Origin: Eubacteriales bacterium
Lineage (GTDB): Bacteria; Bacillota; Clostridia; Lachnospirales; Lachnospiraceae
DNA length: 64,000 nt
Assembly (NCBI GenBank): GCA_030536575.1
Contig: JAUNPS010000001.1
Span: forward strand, 153,595-217,594
Direction: 5' to 3'
The notes beneath the pieces are model-generated. The model saw nothing but the letters and a program-made list of their open reading frames with translations. It was not told the origin of the DNA and ran no database searches. The position numbers and the translations under genes are program-made. The number at the start of each line of letters is the position of its first letter. The stretch's first letter is position 1. Positions 15,813 through 28,794 of the stretch are shown one piece after another.

Positions 15813-17609
15813 ATGAAATTAAGTGTGAAAATGACGATTTTATTTTCCGTGGTTATGGTCATCGCGATTCTTCGGTTTTCTTCCTATACCATCGATACGA
15901 CCATCAATGGCTCGAATATCCATACAGAGGCCCGTTTTGAGAATATGAGCGCCAGCATTGCCCGCGACCTGGAATCGGAGATTCTCATGATGACGCTGAC
16001 GCTCAATGAGCTGACGGACAATACCTCTTTTATGGCGGCCCTGAACCAGTTCGTCCGGGATGACAGCCCCGACCATAAGATGGGAAATGCGGCGCGTCTG
16101 GCGGCTCTTCAGCAGCTTCACCAGTCTCCTCTGGTAGAAAGTTTTTACCGCGTCAGTTTTGTTTCTTCCGATGGCCTGTATCTGACCAGCCTGGTGGATA
16201 AGGACTCGGAGCCGTTTGCCGCTTCGGAGGAGTTGAAGAGCCTGTGTGAGTCCCTGTCTCAGACGGAACCGATGGATGCGGCGTTTCAGTATTATATGCT
16301 GGCTCCAAGGCAGGATGACTTTGCTCCCCGTGAGGATATTCTGGTCTACGGTATTATTCAGCGCATTCATTATCAGGGAAACGTATTGGGTTATCTTTGC
16401 GTATTAAATGAATATCGTTCTCTCGACCATATCATGAATTTCGTGGACAACAGCAATGAGGTGGAAGTGCAGGCGGTTTTTGATGATGGCTCGGTTCTGT
16501 TTTCCAGTACCGGCCTTGTCCGGTCGTTTCCGGCGGATCTGTCGGTCGGCGACATGCAGGTCTGGGAAGACGCGGAGCATGGTACGACGATGGAGGTGCT
16601 GCATACCCGTCTGGATTCGCTAGGGCTGAGTCTTTATATTTCCCGCGATTCCCAGGTTACTTCGACGGCGATTGGGTTTATTCGTTTTGAGAGTTTACGC
16701 CAGGCTTTGTTTTTGATGCTGCCGGCGATTGTGCTGATTGCCCTGATTTCTTTTGGGCTGACGCGCTCTACCCGGAGGCTGACGAAAAAAGTCCGGCAGA
16801 TGCCGGAGGAAAATGTGCTTCTGGGGGATGCGTCGGCCGCCCAGGCGCTTATGGAAATGGTGACTTCGCCCCGTGACCACGAAATTTATACCCTGGAGGA
16901 GACTTATAACAGTGTAATGCTGCGCCTGCGGGACAGTACCCTGAAGGAGCTTGCGCTTCGCGAAGGAACATTGCAGGCCCAGTTAAGCGCCCTCCAGGCC
17001 CAGATTAACCCGCATTTTATCTACAATACGCTGAATATTATCTCCGCGAAATCCATGGAAAGTGAAAATTTTGATGTCATTGAGATCTGCGACCAGTTTG
17101 CCTCCATGCTGCGCTATTCGACGGATACCCGTTCCCGCACCGCCGCGATGCGCGATGAGATCGAGCATGTGCGGAATTATTTGATGCTTGCGAAAGCGCG
17201 TTATGAGGAGAATCTGGAGTTTACGATTGATGTGCCGGAGGATTTGCTGAATATTGAAGTGCCGAAGCTGACTCTGCAGCCACTTGTGGAGAATGCGCTG
17301 AATCATGGGTATGATGGGAAGCATATGCTGCGGGTGCTTTCGGTTACGGGGAAGGCGGAGGATGGGAAGCTTTTTCTGGAGGTAAGGGATAATGGGACGG
17401 GGTTTGAGGAGGAGGTTTTAAAAAAGCTGCGGGAGAGGATTCGGGAGATTGAGGCGAACCGGGTTTCGATTCAGGAGGCGGGGGAGCATATTGGGTTGGT
17501 GAATACGTGTTTGAGGCTGCACTATTATAGTAAGGGGGCGATTCATGTGGAGGTGAGAAATGATGGAGGGGCGGTGATTACGATGGTGATTCCGGCGGAG
17601 GGGAGGTAG
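15813..17609 (+). CDS. YesM/LytS-type sensor histidine kinase
   Basis: 598 residues with membrane segments at about 8-26 and 297-316 and a large extracellular part between them. The cytoplasmic part has the His_kinase motif QINPHFIYNTLN with phospho-acceptor His401, the N box LVENALNHG with Asn494, and glycine-rich GTGF and GLVNTCLRL motifs. YesM-type kinases sense extracellular sugars and phosphorylate a YesN-type AraC response regulator, usually the next gene; here none follows. The position, divergent from the CBM9/GH3/transporter operon, suggests it controls that operon. The start follows CAGGAGGGGA. Confidence 0.92.
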   Translation: MKLSVKMTILFSVVMVIAILRFSSYTIDTTINGSNIHTEARFENMSASIARDLESEILMMTLTLNELTDNTSFMAALNQFVRDDSPDHKMGNAARLAALQQLHQSPLVESFYRVSFVSSDGLYLTSLVDKDSEPFAASEELKSLCESLSQTEPMDAAFQYYMLAPRQDDFAPREDILVYGIIQRIHYQGNVLGYLCVLNEYRSLDHIMNFVDNSNEVEVQAVFDDGSVLFSSTGLVRSFPADLSVGDMQVWEDAEHGTTMEVLHTRLDSLGLSLYISRDSQVTSTAIGFIRFESLRQALFLMLPAIVLIALISFGLTRSTRRLTKKVRQMPEENVLLGDASAAQALMEMVTSPRDHEIYTLEETYNSVMLRLRDSTLKELALREGTLQAQLSALQAQINPHFIYNTLNIISAKSMESENFDVIEICDQFASMLRYSTDTRSRTAAMRDEIEHVRNYLMLAKARYEENLEFTIDVPEDLLNIEVPKLTLQPLVENALNHGYDGKHMLRVLSVTGKAEDGKLFLEVRDNGTGFEEEVLKKLRERIREIEANRVSIQEAGEHIGLVNTCLRLHYYSKGAIHVEVRNDGGAVITMVIPAEGR

Positions 17610-17732
17610 GTACTGTTCACACAAATCCGGCAGTCCCCGCATATGCGAAGCAATGCAAAGCTTGACTGGATGATTGTTTTGTAGTAAGCTGATTGCAGGA
17701 TTATCTTCTATTTGAAAAGAGGTGCAGCGCAT

Positions 17733-19304
17733 ATGGGAAAATACTTGAACATTGGCAATGCCGGGTTTACTGCCGTCCGTAAAAGTATCTATGTTGATAA
17801 AACGAGTATGATTTCTTTTATTAACCAAACTCTGGGAACGCCCGATAAATTATCATGCGTCAGCAGGCCCCGGCGTTTTGGAAAATCTTTTGCCGCCAAA
17901 ATGCTGTGCGCCTATTATGATAAAAGCTGTAACTCCCGAAAATTATTCGAAGATCTGGACATTTCAAAAGATCCTTCCTTTGAGGAACATTTGAATCGAT
18001 ACAATGTCATTTACCTTGACATTACCCTTTTTATTTCATTAGCCTCTGAAATGCGGGATGTTGTAAAAAATATCGAAAATGCCGTCGTAGAAGAACTCCA
18101 GCATACCTTTCCTGACGTAAAAAAAGACGACACATTAGCTGGAATGCTGTTTCATATTGTAAATGCAACTTCCGAAAAGTTCATTATGATTATTGATGAA
18201 TGGGATGCTTTGTTTCGCGAGGCGAAAGAGGACTCCCTCCTTCAAAAAGAGTATATCAATCTTTTAAGAAGCCTTTTTAAAAGCAGTTGGACTGATATCA
18301 TCTTTGAAGCCGCTTACATGACTGGCATTCTGCCAATCAAGCGTTATGGAAATCAATCTGCCGTGTCCGATTTCCGGGAGTATACGATGCTTTCTCCGGG
18401 CAGGCTGGCAAAATACATCGGCTTTACCGAGCCGGAGGTTCAAGACCTCTGCCAAAAATATGACATGGATTTTGCCGAAATGAAATATTGGTATGACGGA
18501 TATTCTTTCAGCCGTCTGAAGTCCGTTTACAGCCCCAATTCCGTTATGGAGGCGATAAAACGTGAAGAGTTCGGCAGTTACTGGACACGGACAGAGACTT
18601 ACGAGTCCCTGCGGATTTACATTGATCTGGATGAAGATGGCCTGAAAGAATCGATTATCCGGATGCTTGCAGGCGAATCCGTCAAAATCGATGCGGGTAC
18701 GTTTCAAAACGATATGATGAACATTCGAAAAAAGGATGACGTCCTTACGCTACTGATTCATCTTGGATATTTGGCTTATAGCTCTGCCAAAGAAGCCGCT
18801 TATATCCCCAATGAGGAAGTGAGAAAAGAATTTATGCGCGCGGTATCCGCGAGCAGACATAAAGAAATGGTAAACCTCATTCAGGATTCGGAGCAGTTAT
18901 TAGCACAGACGCTGTGTATGGATGAGAAAGCTGTCGCGGCCTCCATTGAAGAGATTCACAAAAAGATTGGTGCGCCCCTCAACTATAACAGCGAAGCATC
19001 CCTTCGCAGTACGATTCGCCGTGCTTATCTTGCCTGTGATGATGAGTTTATTCGGGAAGAAGAATTTCCGTCTGGACATGGATATGCGGATATCCTCTTT
19101 CGCCCTAAGAGAGAGTCTTCTATGCCGGCCATTCTGATTGAACTGAAATGGAATAAAACTGCCGACGCGGCAATTCAGCAGATAAAAGAGCGGGATTATC
19201 CTCATTCCCTGAAGGACTATGTCGGAAATCTGCTTTTGGTCGGAATCAATTACGATGCAAAGACCAAAAAGCACACCTGTCGGATTGAAAAATATCAAAA
19301 ATAA
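17733..19304 (+). CDS. AAA-ATPase-like protein with C-terminal PD-(D/E)XK nuclease domain
   Basis: 523 residues from the ATG at 17733, behind AGAGGTG; the open frame reaches back to a TTG at 17712 without a site. The N-terminal part has a Walker-A-like RPRRFGKS loop and Walker B KFIMIIDEWDALF. The C-terminal part has a nuclease-like core, ADILF then IELKWNK (Asp, Glu-x-Lys). This is the widespread family often named AAA-ATPase-like/DUF1703, frequent in gut Clostridia and Bacteroidetes in many copies; its function is not established. It stands alone between the kinase and the MFS gene. Lateral spread is common in the family but nothing at its borders proves it here. Confidence 0.85.
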   Translation: MGKYLNIGNAGFTAVRKSIYVDKTSMISFINQTLGTPDKLSCVSRPRRFGKSFAAKMLCAYYDKSCNSRKLFEDLDISKDPSFEEHLNRYNVIYLDITLFISLASEMRDVVKNIENAVVEELQHTFPDVKKDDTLAGMLFHIVNATSEKFIMIIDEWDALFREAKEDSLLQKEYINLLRSLFKSSWTDIIFEAAYMTGILPIKRYGNQSAVSDFREYTMLSPGRLAKYIGFTEPEVQDLCQKYDMDFAEMKYWYDGYSFSRLKSVYSPNSVMEAIKREEFGSYWTRTETYESLRIYIDLDEDGLKESIIRMLAGESVKIDAGTFQNDMMNIRKKDDVLTLLIHLGYLAYSSAKEAAYIPNEEVRKEFMRAVSASRHKEMVNLIQDSEQLLAQTLCMDEKAVAASIEEIHKKIGAPLNYNSEASLRSTIRRAYLACDDEFIREEEFPSGHGYADILFRPKRESSMPAILIELKWNKTADAAIQQIKERDYPHSLKDYVGNLLLVGINYDAKTKKHTCRIEKYQK

Positions 19305-19410
19305 CAAATCCAGGGCGGCTGTGCCTTCCGGCGCGCCGCCCCCTCACATTACTCCACAACATTGACCGTCTTCGTCAAATTTTCCACCGTAATCCCACAC
19401 TATTTTCGCG

Positions 19411-20589
19411 TTATTTCCTGCTCATTTTCCTGCAAAGCACAATCCCCGTCAGCAAGAGCACCGGGAAAATCACAGCCACCAGCACGCCCATCTTCAAATT
19501 ATCCCCCAACGCACTGGACACCGCTCCAACCACCGTCGGCCCGCCGGAACATCCCAAATCGCCTCCCAGCGCCAACAGCGCAAACATCGCCGTCCCGCCC
19601 TTCGGCAAAGCCGCCGACGCCTTACTAAACGTCCCCGGCCACATAATCCCCACCGAAAGCCCGCACAGCGCACAGCAAACCAGACTCAACTGCGGAACCG
19701 GCAGCAGCGAAATTCCCAGATACGACACAATGCACAGCACACTACTGTAAATCATAAACCGATCCAGGTCAATCTTGTCTCCGTACTTTCCATAGAACGC
19801 CCTGGACGTCCCCATCAGAATCGCAAACGCCATCGGCCCGGCCAGGTCGCCCGCCGTCTTCGAAATCCCCAGGCCCTTTTCCGCAAACGTAGAAGCCCAC
19901 TGGCTCACCGCCTGCTCGCTGGCCCCGGCGCAGACCATCATAATCAGCAGCACCCAGAACAGCTTCATGCCAAACAAATCCCGCATCCGCAGGCCCTTCT
20001 CGCCCTCTTCCATCAGGGTCGCCATCGGCACCTTCGTAAACGCAAACGCATTGCAGATCGGAATCACCGCCCACACAATCGCCAAAATCTTCCAATTGTT
20101 AATCCCAAACACCCGGAAAAAGACTGTGGAAATCAGCACAACGCCCACATGTCCCCAACAATAAAAAGAATGCAGCATACTCATTGCCTTCTCCTTATTA
20201 TCCGAAGGACAGGCCTCCACTACCGGGCTTACCAGAACTTCCAAAAGCCCGCCGCCAATCGCATACACCATTACCGCAATCAAAATTCCTGCAAAAGGTG
20301 ACGGCAGCACCTCCGGCAGAATCGTCAGCAAAATCAGCCCTGCCGCCGACAGCACATGTGCGAGAACCATCGACGCCCGATAGCCAATCCTGTCTACAAA
20401 GCCCACTGACAGCAGATCCACCAGGAGCTGTACGCCGAAATTAAACGTCACCAGCAGCGTAATCTGGGACAATGGGATATTGTAATTGCGCTGGAATGTC
20501 AAAAACAGCAGCGGTACAAAATTATTGACGATTGCCTGCACAATGTATCCCACAAAACAGGCCGTAATTGTCTTATTATATTGCTTCAC
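19411..20589 (-). CDS. MFS transporter
   Basis: 392 residues with about twelve membrane helices. The start is GTG at 20589, nine bases after GGAGG. A loop reading DLLSVGFVDRIGYR follows helix 2 in the place of the MFS motif A, in a modified form. The architecture fits a sugar or organic-solute symporter of the FucP-like or general MFS group; the substrate is unknown. It is divergent from the AraC gene at 20867, the likely regulator. Confidence 0.88.
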   Translation of the reverse strand: MKQYNKTITACFVGYIVQAIVNNFVPLLFLTFQRNYNIPLSQITLLVTFNFGVQLLVDLLSVGFVDRIGYRASMVLAHVLSAAGLILLTILPEVLPSPFAGILIAVMVYAIGGGLLEVLVSPVVEACPSDNKEKAMSMLHSFYCWGHVGVVLISTVFFRVFGINNWKILAIVWAVIPICNAFAFTKVPMATLMEEGEKGLRMRDLFGMKLFWVLLIMMVCAGASEQAVSQWASTFAEKGLGISKTAGDLAGPMAFAILMGTSRAFYGKYGDKIDLDRFMIYSSVLCIVSYLGISLLPVPQLSLVCCALCGLSVGIMWPGTFSKASAALPKGGTAMFALLALGGDLGCSGGPTVVGAVSSALGDNLKMGVLVAVIFPVLLLTGIVLCRKMSRK

Positions 20590-20616
20590 AAATCATTACC
20601 TCCTCTTTCCGTATGC

Positions 20617-20761
20617 TACGGTTCGCACGCCGGGAACATGCTTCGATGGGCGGTTTCCAACGGGGGCTCGACATTGCCCCGTCCCTGGAAGACCTTCATC
20701 GGATTTGGCGGCGTTTGTTTCGTGCCGCGCGGGAAGGCATGCAGCGCGTGTAGGAACCGTA
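20617..20761. repeat. Long imperfect inverted repeat between divergent genes
   Basis: TACGGTTC at 20617-20624 faces GAACCGTA at 20754-20761, and the similarity continues imperfectly inward for about 35 bases on each side. The 145-bp span could be a MITE-like or REP-like element lying between the MFS and AraC genes. No coding function is apparent. Confidence 0.4.
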
Positions 20762-20802
20762 ACTTTCTCACGAGATTATATCGCAAACGCTGTCCAAAAT
20801 CA

Positions 20803-20832
20803 TTGCACAGAATCCCATAATTATGATACAAT
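20803..20832 (+). promoter_or_regulatory. Promoter of AraC-family gene
   Basis: TTGCAC at 20803-20808 and TACAAT at 20827-20832 with an 18-base spacer, 34 bases before the ATG at 20867. Confidence 0.6.
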
Positions 20833-20866
20833 ATCCCAAAATCAGACAGATAGGACCCCATTGCCC

Positions 20867-21772
20867 ATGATTCCTTTTCACGATTATTCCTCCATCACTA
20901 CTGACGACACTCTGCGCGAGACCCTTCAGCACGGGAACTGCGCCTACCCTTTCGCCTATTATCTGGAAGATATCATGCAGTTCGATTTTCATTGCGCCGA
21001 CTGGCACTGGCACCACGAACTGGAATTCCTCTCCGTCGCCAAAGGGACTGCCCTTTGTCTCGTAGGCGAAGACAAATTCGAACTGCCCGAAGGCTGCGGG
21101 CTCTTCGTAAACAGCAGCGTTCTGCACCGCTATGAGGCTACCGATACCGCCATTGTTCCGAACATCCTCTTTGCGCCCTCCCTGCTGGCTCCCGAAAAAA
21201 GCCTTCTCTATGAAAAATATGTACATCCCGTCATCACATCCTCGTCGCCCTACCAGATTTTCGACCCGAAAATCGAATGGCAGCACCAGATTCTTCAAAT
21301 TCTGGACACTATTTACGCCCTCCAGGAGGATGACGACCGAAAAGAACTGCATACCGTGCAGTACCTGTTACAGCTTTGGGATATTTTATCCGCACATTTC
21401 GAACGCTCCTCCGAGTCAGGCGGGTTCCGCCGGGTAAACCACAGGCAGGCAAGGCTCCAGCTCATGATGCAGTATATCCACGACCATTACAGCGAACCGA
21501 TCACCCTGGAAGAAATCGCCGCGGCCGCCGCTATCAGCAAAAGCGGCGCACTGGACATTTTCCAGACGGGCATCCATCTGCCGCCTGTGTCCTACCTGAT
21601 TCAGTACCGCCTGACACGCGCCGCCGAGCTCCTCCACACGACGGAAAAGACCGTCTCCGCCATCGCAAAAGAAACCGGCTTCTCCAGCGCCGGGTACTTC
21701 TGCCGGAAATTTAAAGAACGCTATCGGATTAGTCCTCAGGAATACCGAAAAGAAAAACTTGGAATCGAATAA
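20867..21772 (+). CDS. AraC family transcriptional regulator
   Basis: 301 residues from the ATG at 20867; the longer frame upstream crosses the promoter and is not expected to be coding. The N-terminal half is a cupin-like effector domain (WHWHHELEF near residue 45). The C-terminal half has two helix-turn-helix motifs: ITLEEIAAAAAISKSGALDIF and TEKTVSAIAKETGFSSAGYFCRKFKERY. It probably responds to a sugar or related ligand and controls the divergent MFS gene. A terminator follows directly. Confidence 0.9.
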   Translation: MIPFHDYSSITTDDTLRETLQHGNCAYPFAYYLEDIMQFDFHCADWHWHHELEFLSVAKGTALCLVGEDKFELPEGCGLFVNSSVLHRYEATDTAIVPNILFAPSLLAPEKSLLYEKYVHPVITSSSPYQIFDPKIEWQHQILQILDTIYALQEDDDRKELHTVQYLLQLWDILSAHFERSSESGGFRRVNHRQARLQLMMQYIHDHYSEPITLEEIAAAAAISKSGALDIFQTGIHLPPVSYLIQYRLTRAAELLHTTEKTVSAIAKETGFSSAGYFCRKFKERYRISPQEYRKEKLGIE

Positions 21773-21781
21773 AAGACATCA

Positions 21782-21816
21782 AAAAAGAGCAGTGTAGGGA
21801 AGCGACTGCTCTTTTT
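21782..21816 (+). terminator. Rho-independent terminator
   Basis: A perfect 12-bp stem (AAAAAGAGCAGT with ACTGCTCTTTTT) and an 11-base loop lie just after the AraC stop. The T-run on both strands means it could work in both directions. The remaining bases to 22139 hold only the leader of the next gene, with TATAAT at 22080-22085 as its possible -10. Confidence 0.85.
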
Positions 21817-22139
21817 CTAAGAGGGAAATTTGTATGAAAAAGTATAAAGTGTATTGGGTTTGTTTCGCTTTACATGAGTTAGTATAGCTCGAAAATGTGA
21901 AGAAATTTTGTACGAATTGTGAAACTTTTCGTAACTCTTCCTTCATTTTGTTCTTTTCCGGCATCGCCGCGACGGTCTTTCAGCATTTACCAGTTTGCTG
22001 CAAAACAGCCGCCGGGAAGGCGGCATCCGTTTCTGCGTCTTCTCCCGCTTTCCCCTTTACTTTCCCACCCTTTTTCTAGTATAATATGCCATGAACATGC
22101 GCCACGCGCAAATTTATCATAGAAAGAAGGAATCAACTC

Positions 22140-23879
22140 ATGAAAACATCCCAAGAACTCCGTTCCGCCCTCCTGGCCATCGACCACAGGGGCTATCCCG
22201 CATACAAAGACTTAAAAGGCGACTACACCTTCCCTGGCTATCTTTTCGCCATCGACCACGTCCAGGGCGACCCCTTCGCCTCCCCCTCCCGGGTCAGCAT
22301 CCACGTCCCCCTGCGCCAGGCAGGCTTCCCGGACACCTGCTGGGCCACCCCGGAACGCGAAACCGCCTTCCTGGACCACCTGCTGCGCCTTTTCGAAAAA
22401 GCCGTAGACCGCTACTCCTTCCAGGCCAAAGGCTCCGGCAAAAGCGGCGCCATCTTCACCAGCCGCCCCGGCCAGGAAATCCTGCGCCGCACCGCCTGCG
22501 TCCGCACCGACAAAGAACTCATCATGCGCTTCGAAGTCGGCTTCCCGGCCAACGGCCGGACAATTAACGCCAGGGAACTGGAAAAAATCCTCTTCGATTA
22601 CCTTCCGCCCTGCGCTTCCAGCTCTTTGTATTATAAGAATATCAAGGCACAGCCCCTTCTGGACGTCCTGGCCCTCTCAGACGAACAGGCCGCCATCCGC
22701 GCTTACCTGAAAGCGAACGGCTATGCCGCCTTTGTCGCCGACGGCGCAATCCTTCCCCGCGCCACCGGCATTTCCAACGCCCCGATGAAAAACGGCGTGC
22801 CCTTCTCCTCCCCGGAGAATCTGCGGGTAACGATCCCCCTTCCGGGTGGAAAAACTATTTCCGGCATGGGCATTCCCCAGGGCATCACCCTGATCACCGG
22901 CGGCGGCTACCACGGAAAATCCACGCTTCTGAAAGCGCTGGAAGCAGGCGTCTATAACCACATTCCGGGCGACGGCCGGGAGTACGTCATCACGGACTCT
23001 ACCGCCTTAAAGCTGCGCGCCGAAGACCACCGTTCCATTAAAAATGTGGATATTTCCGGCTTTATCGACCGTCTTCCGGGGGGCCGTGACACCACCGCTT
23101 TCACCACCGAAGACGCCAGCGGAAGTACCTCCCAGGCGGCCGGTGTTATCGAAGGCCTGGAAACCGGCTCCACCCTTTTCCTGATGGACGAGGACACCTG
23201 CGCCACAAACTTTATGGTGCGCGACGAACTGATGCAGCGCGTCATCCATCCGGACAAGGAGCCGATCACCCCGTTTATTAACCGGATCCGCGACCTCTGG
23301 GAAACCCGGAAGGTTTCCACGATCCTGGTTTCCGGAAGCTCCGGAAGCTACTTCCATGTGGCGGACCTCATTCTTCAGGCTGACCACTACCAGATTCGGG
23401 ATATCACGGAAACTGCCCGGCAGGCCGCCAAGAGTTATCCCTTCGAAATTCCGGAGATTCCTTCCCTGACCTACCGCGAAGGACGGCGGAAACTCGCTGC
23501 GGCTCCCGCCGCAAAATCCGGCTCTTCCTATGGGCGCTTCGACCGGGGCCGTTCTCACGGCGACCATGACGACCGTCCCGCGAAGATTAAAGTGCAGGGC
23601 CGCGACCAGCTTTTCTATGGAAAAGAGCTGATCGACCTGCGCTATGTGGAGCAGCTCGTTGACACTGAGCAGACCAAGGCATTAGGCTACTTCCTTGCAT
23701 GGCTGCTCCAGAACGCCGACGGCCGCTCCCTGCCCGAACAGATTCGCCGCGTCTACAGCCGTGTCGAAAAAGAAGGATTCGCCTGCATCTGCCCCGGCAA
23801 TTGCCCGCCCTTCGTGGCGCTGCCGCGTATTCAGGAGGTCTTCGCCTGCTGTAACCGCTGCCGGAGCCTGAAACTGTAA
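22140..23879 (+). CDS. ABC-class predicted ATPase (PF09818-type)
   Basis: 579 residues, the usual length for this soluble family. A P-loop GGGYHGKSTLL lies near residues 258-268, a serine-rich ABC-signature-like segment EDASGSTSQAAG follows, and Walker B is STLFLMDEDTCA (about 343-354). The family is annotated as ABC-ATPase of unknown role; no membrane partner accompanies it. It is a single-gene unit with a good AAGAAGG ribosome site and a terminator at 23934-23963. Nucleic-acid or stress-related roles have been suggested only by analogy. Confidence 0.85.
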   Translation: MKTSQELRSALLAIDHRGYPAYKDLKGDYTFPGYLFAIDHVQGDPFASPSRVSIHVPLRQAGFPDTCWATPERETAFLDHLLRLFEKAVDRYSFQAKGSGKSGAIFTSRPGQEILRRTACVRTDKELIMRFEVGFPANGRTINARELEKILFDYLPPCASSSLYYKNIKAQPLLDVLALSDEQAAIRAYLKANGYAAFVADGAILPRATGISNAPMKNGVPFSSPENLRVTIPLPGGKTISGMGIPQGITLITGGGYHGKSTLLKALEAGVYNHIPGDGREYVITDSTALKLRAEDHRSIKNVDISGFIDRLPGGRDTTAFTTEDASGSTSQAAGVIEGLETGSTLFLMDEDTCATNFMVRDELMQRVIHPDKEPITPFINRIRDLWETRKVSTILVSGSSGSYFHVADLILQADHYQIRDITETARQAAKSYPFEIPEIPSLTYREGRRKLAAAPAAKSGSSYGRFDRGRSHGDHDDRPAKIKVQGRDQLFYGKELIDLRYVEQLVDTEQTKALGYFLAWLLQNADGRSLPEQIRRVYSRVEKEGFACICPGNCPPFVALPRIQEVFACCNRCRSLKL

Positions 23880-23933
23880 CCCGTCCGCCCACCGGGCGCA
23901 AAATCTCAGCCCGCCCCACCGGGCACCTCTCAA

Positions 23934-23961
23934 AAACGGGCCGCCACCCCTGGCTGCCCGT

Positions 23962-23970
<9 letters not shown>
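23934..23970 (+). terminator. Terminator after ABC-class ATPase gene
   Basis: AAACGGGC at 23934-23941 pairs with GCCCGTTT at 23956-23963, followed by TACTTTT. It overlaps the end of the convergent ROK gene by a few bases. Confidence 0.65.
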
Positions 23971-27783
<3,813 letters not shown>

Positions 27784-27801
27784 CTCGTCACCCTTTCCCG
27801 T

Positions 27802-28782
27802 CTAGTCTTCGTATAACAGGCATGCCACCCGGTGTCCCGGACGCAGCTCCTGCATTTTCGGCGTCTTCTTCGAACATTTCTCACAGGCCTTCGGGCACCG
27901 CGTGTGGAACACGCATCCGCTGGGCGGATTCAGCGGTGAGGGCAGATCCCCTTCCAGAATGATCCGCTCTTTCTTCACATGGGGATTCGTGTCCGGAACC
28001 GCCGACAAAAGCGCCTGCGTATAGGGGTGCAGCGTGTGATCGAACAGCTCGTCCGTCTCTGCCTCTTCCACCAGATGGCCCAGATACATGACCCCGATCC
28101 GGTCGGAAATGTATTTGACAACGCTCATATCATGCGCAATGAACAGATAACTTAAATTTCCCTCTTTCTGAAGCTCCTGCAGCAGGTTAATGATCTGGGA
28201 TTGGATCGAAACGTCCAGCGCCGACACCGGCTCGTCGCAGATAATGATCTGCGGATTCAGGATCAGCGCCCTTGCCAGGCCCACCCGCTGTCTCTGGCCG
28301 CCGGAGAATTCATGGGGATACCGGTAAAAATGCTCCGGCCGCAGGCCTACTTTTCCTAAAATCTGCATGGCAGAGGCCATCCGCTCCTGCTTCGTACCAA
28401 TCTGGTGGATTTCCAGGGCTTCCATCAGGATATCGCCTACGCGCTTCCGGGGATTCAGCGAGGTATAGGGGTCCTGGAATACCATCTGCACCTTCTGCCG
28501 CATGGCGCGCATATCCTTTTTCGAAATGCTGGCAATGTCCGTCCCGTCCAGCAAAATCCTGCCGCTGGTAGGGTCCAGAAGCCGGATCAGCGTTCTGCCA
28601 AGGGTACTCTTTCCGCAGCCGGATTCCCCAACCATTCCATACGTTTCTCCCGCATACAGTTCCAGTGATACGCCGTCCACCGCCTTCACCTGGCCGGAGG
28701 CCTTTCCGATCCCGCCTTTTACCGGGAAATACTTGCAGACATTTTCTGCCTTGATAACTGCTTTTCGTTCTTTTTGTTCCAT
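27802..28782 (-). CDS. Dipeptide/oligopeptide-type ABC ATP-binding protein (DppF/OppF-like)
   Basis: 326 residues from the ATG at 28782 after GGAGGTGATTTCC; a GTG inside the ribosome site gives a spurious longer frame. Walker [10 protein letters not shown], signature FSGGQRQR and Walker B IIICDEP are present. The C-terminal extension with GCVFHTRCP and two further Cys residues is the oligopeptide-ABC C-terminal module. It works as the second ATPase with the DppD-like protein directly upstream. Confidence 0.93.
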   Translation of the reverse strand: MEQKERKAVIKAENVCKYFPVKGGIGKASGQVKAVDGVSLELYAGETYGMVGESGCGKSTLGRTLIRLLDPTSGRILLDGTDIASISKKDMRAMRQKVQMVFQDPYTSLNPRKRVGDILMEALEIHQIGTKQERMASAMQILGKVGLRPEHFYRYPHEFSGGQRQRVGLARALILNPQIIICDEPVSALDVSIQSQIINLLQELQKEGNLSYLFIAHDMSVVKYISDRIGVMYLGHLVEEAETDELFDHTLHPYTQALLSAVPDTNPHVKKERIILEGDLPSPLNPPSGCVFHTRCPKACEKCSKKTPKMQELRPGHRVACLLYED

Positions 28783-28794
28783 GGAAATCACCTC

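Noticed and set aside
17712-17732. TTG start for the AAA-type protein
   Set aside because: No ribosome site precedes it, whereas AGAGGTG lies well placed before the ATG at 17733.
19313-19341. Strong terminator between the convergent AAA-type and MFS genes
   Set aside because: GGGCGGC and GCCGCCC can pair, but no T-run follows on either strand, so a terminator is not supported.
20486-20866. N-terminal extension of the AraC regulator by 127 codons
   Set aside because: The stretch overlaps the MFS gene start and the regulator promoter; the cupin domain starts right after the ATG at 20867.
20590-20866. Riboswitch upstream of the MFS gene
   Set aside because: I could not match any known aptamer; the structure seen is a long inverted repeat without a switch-type hairpin near the start.
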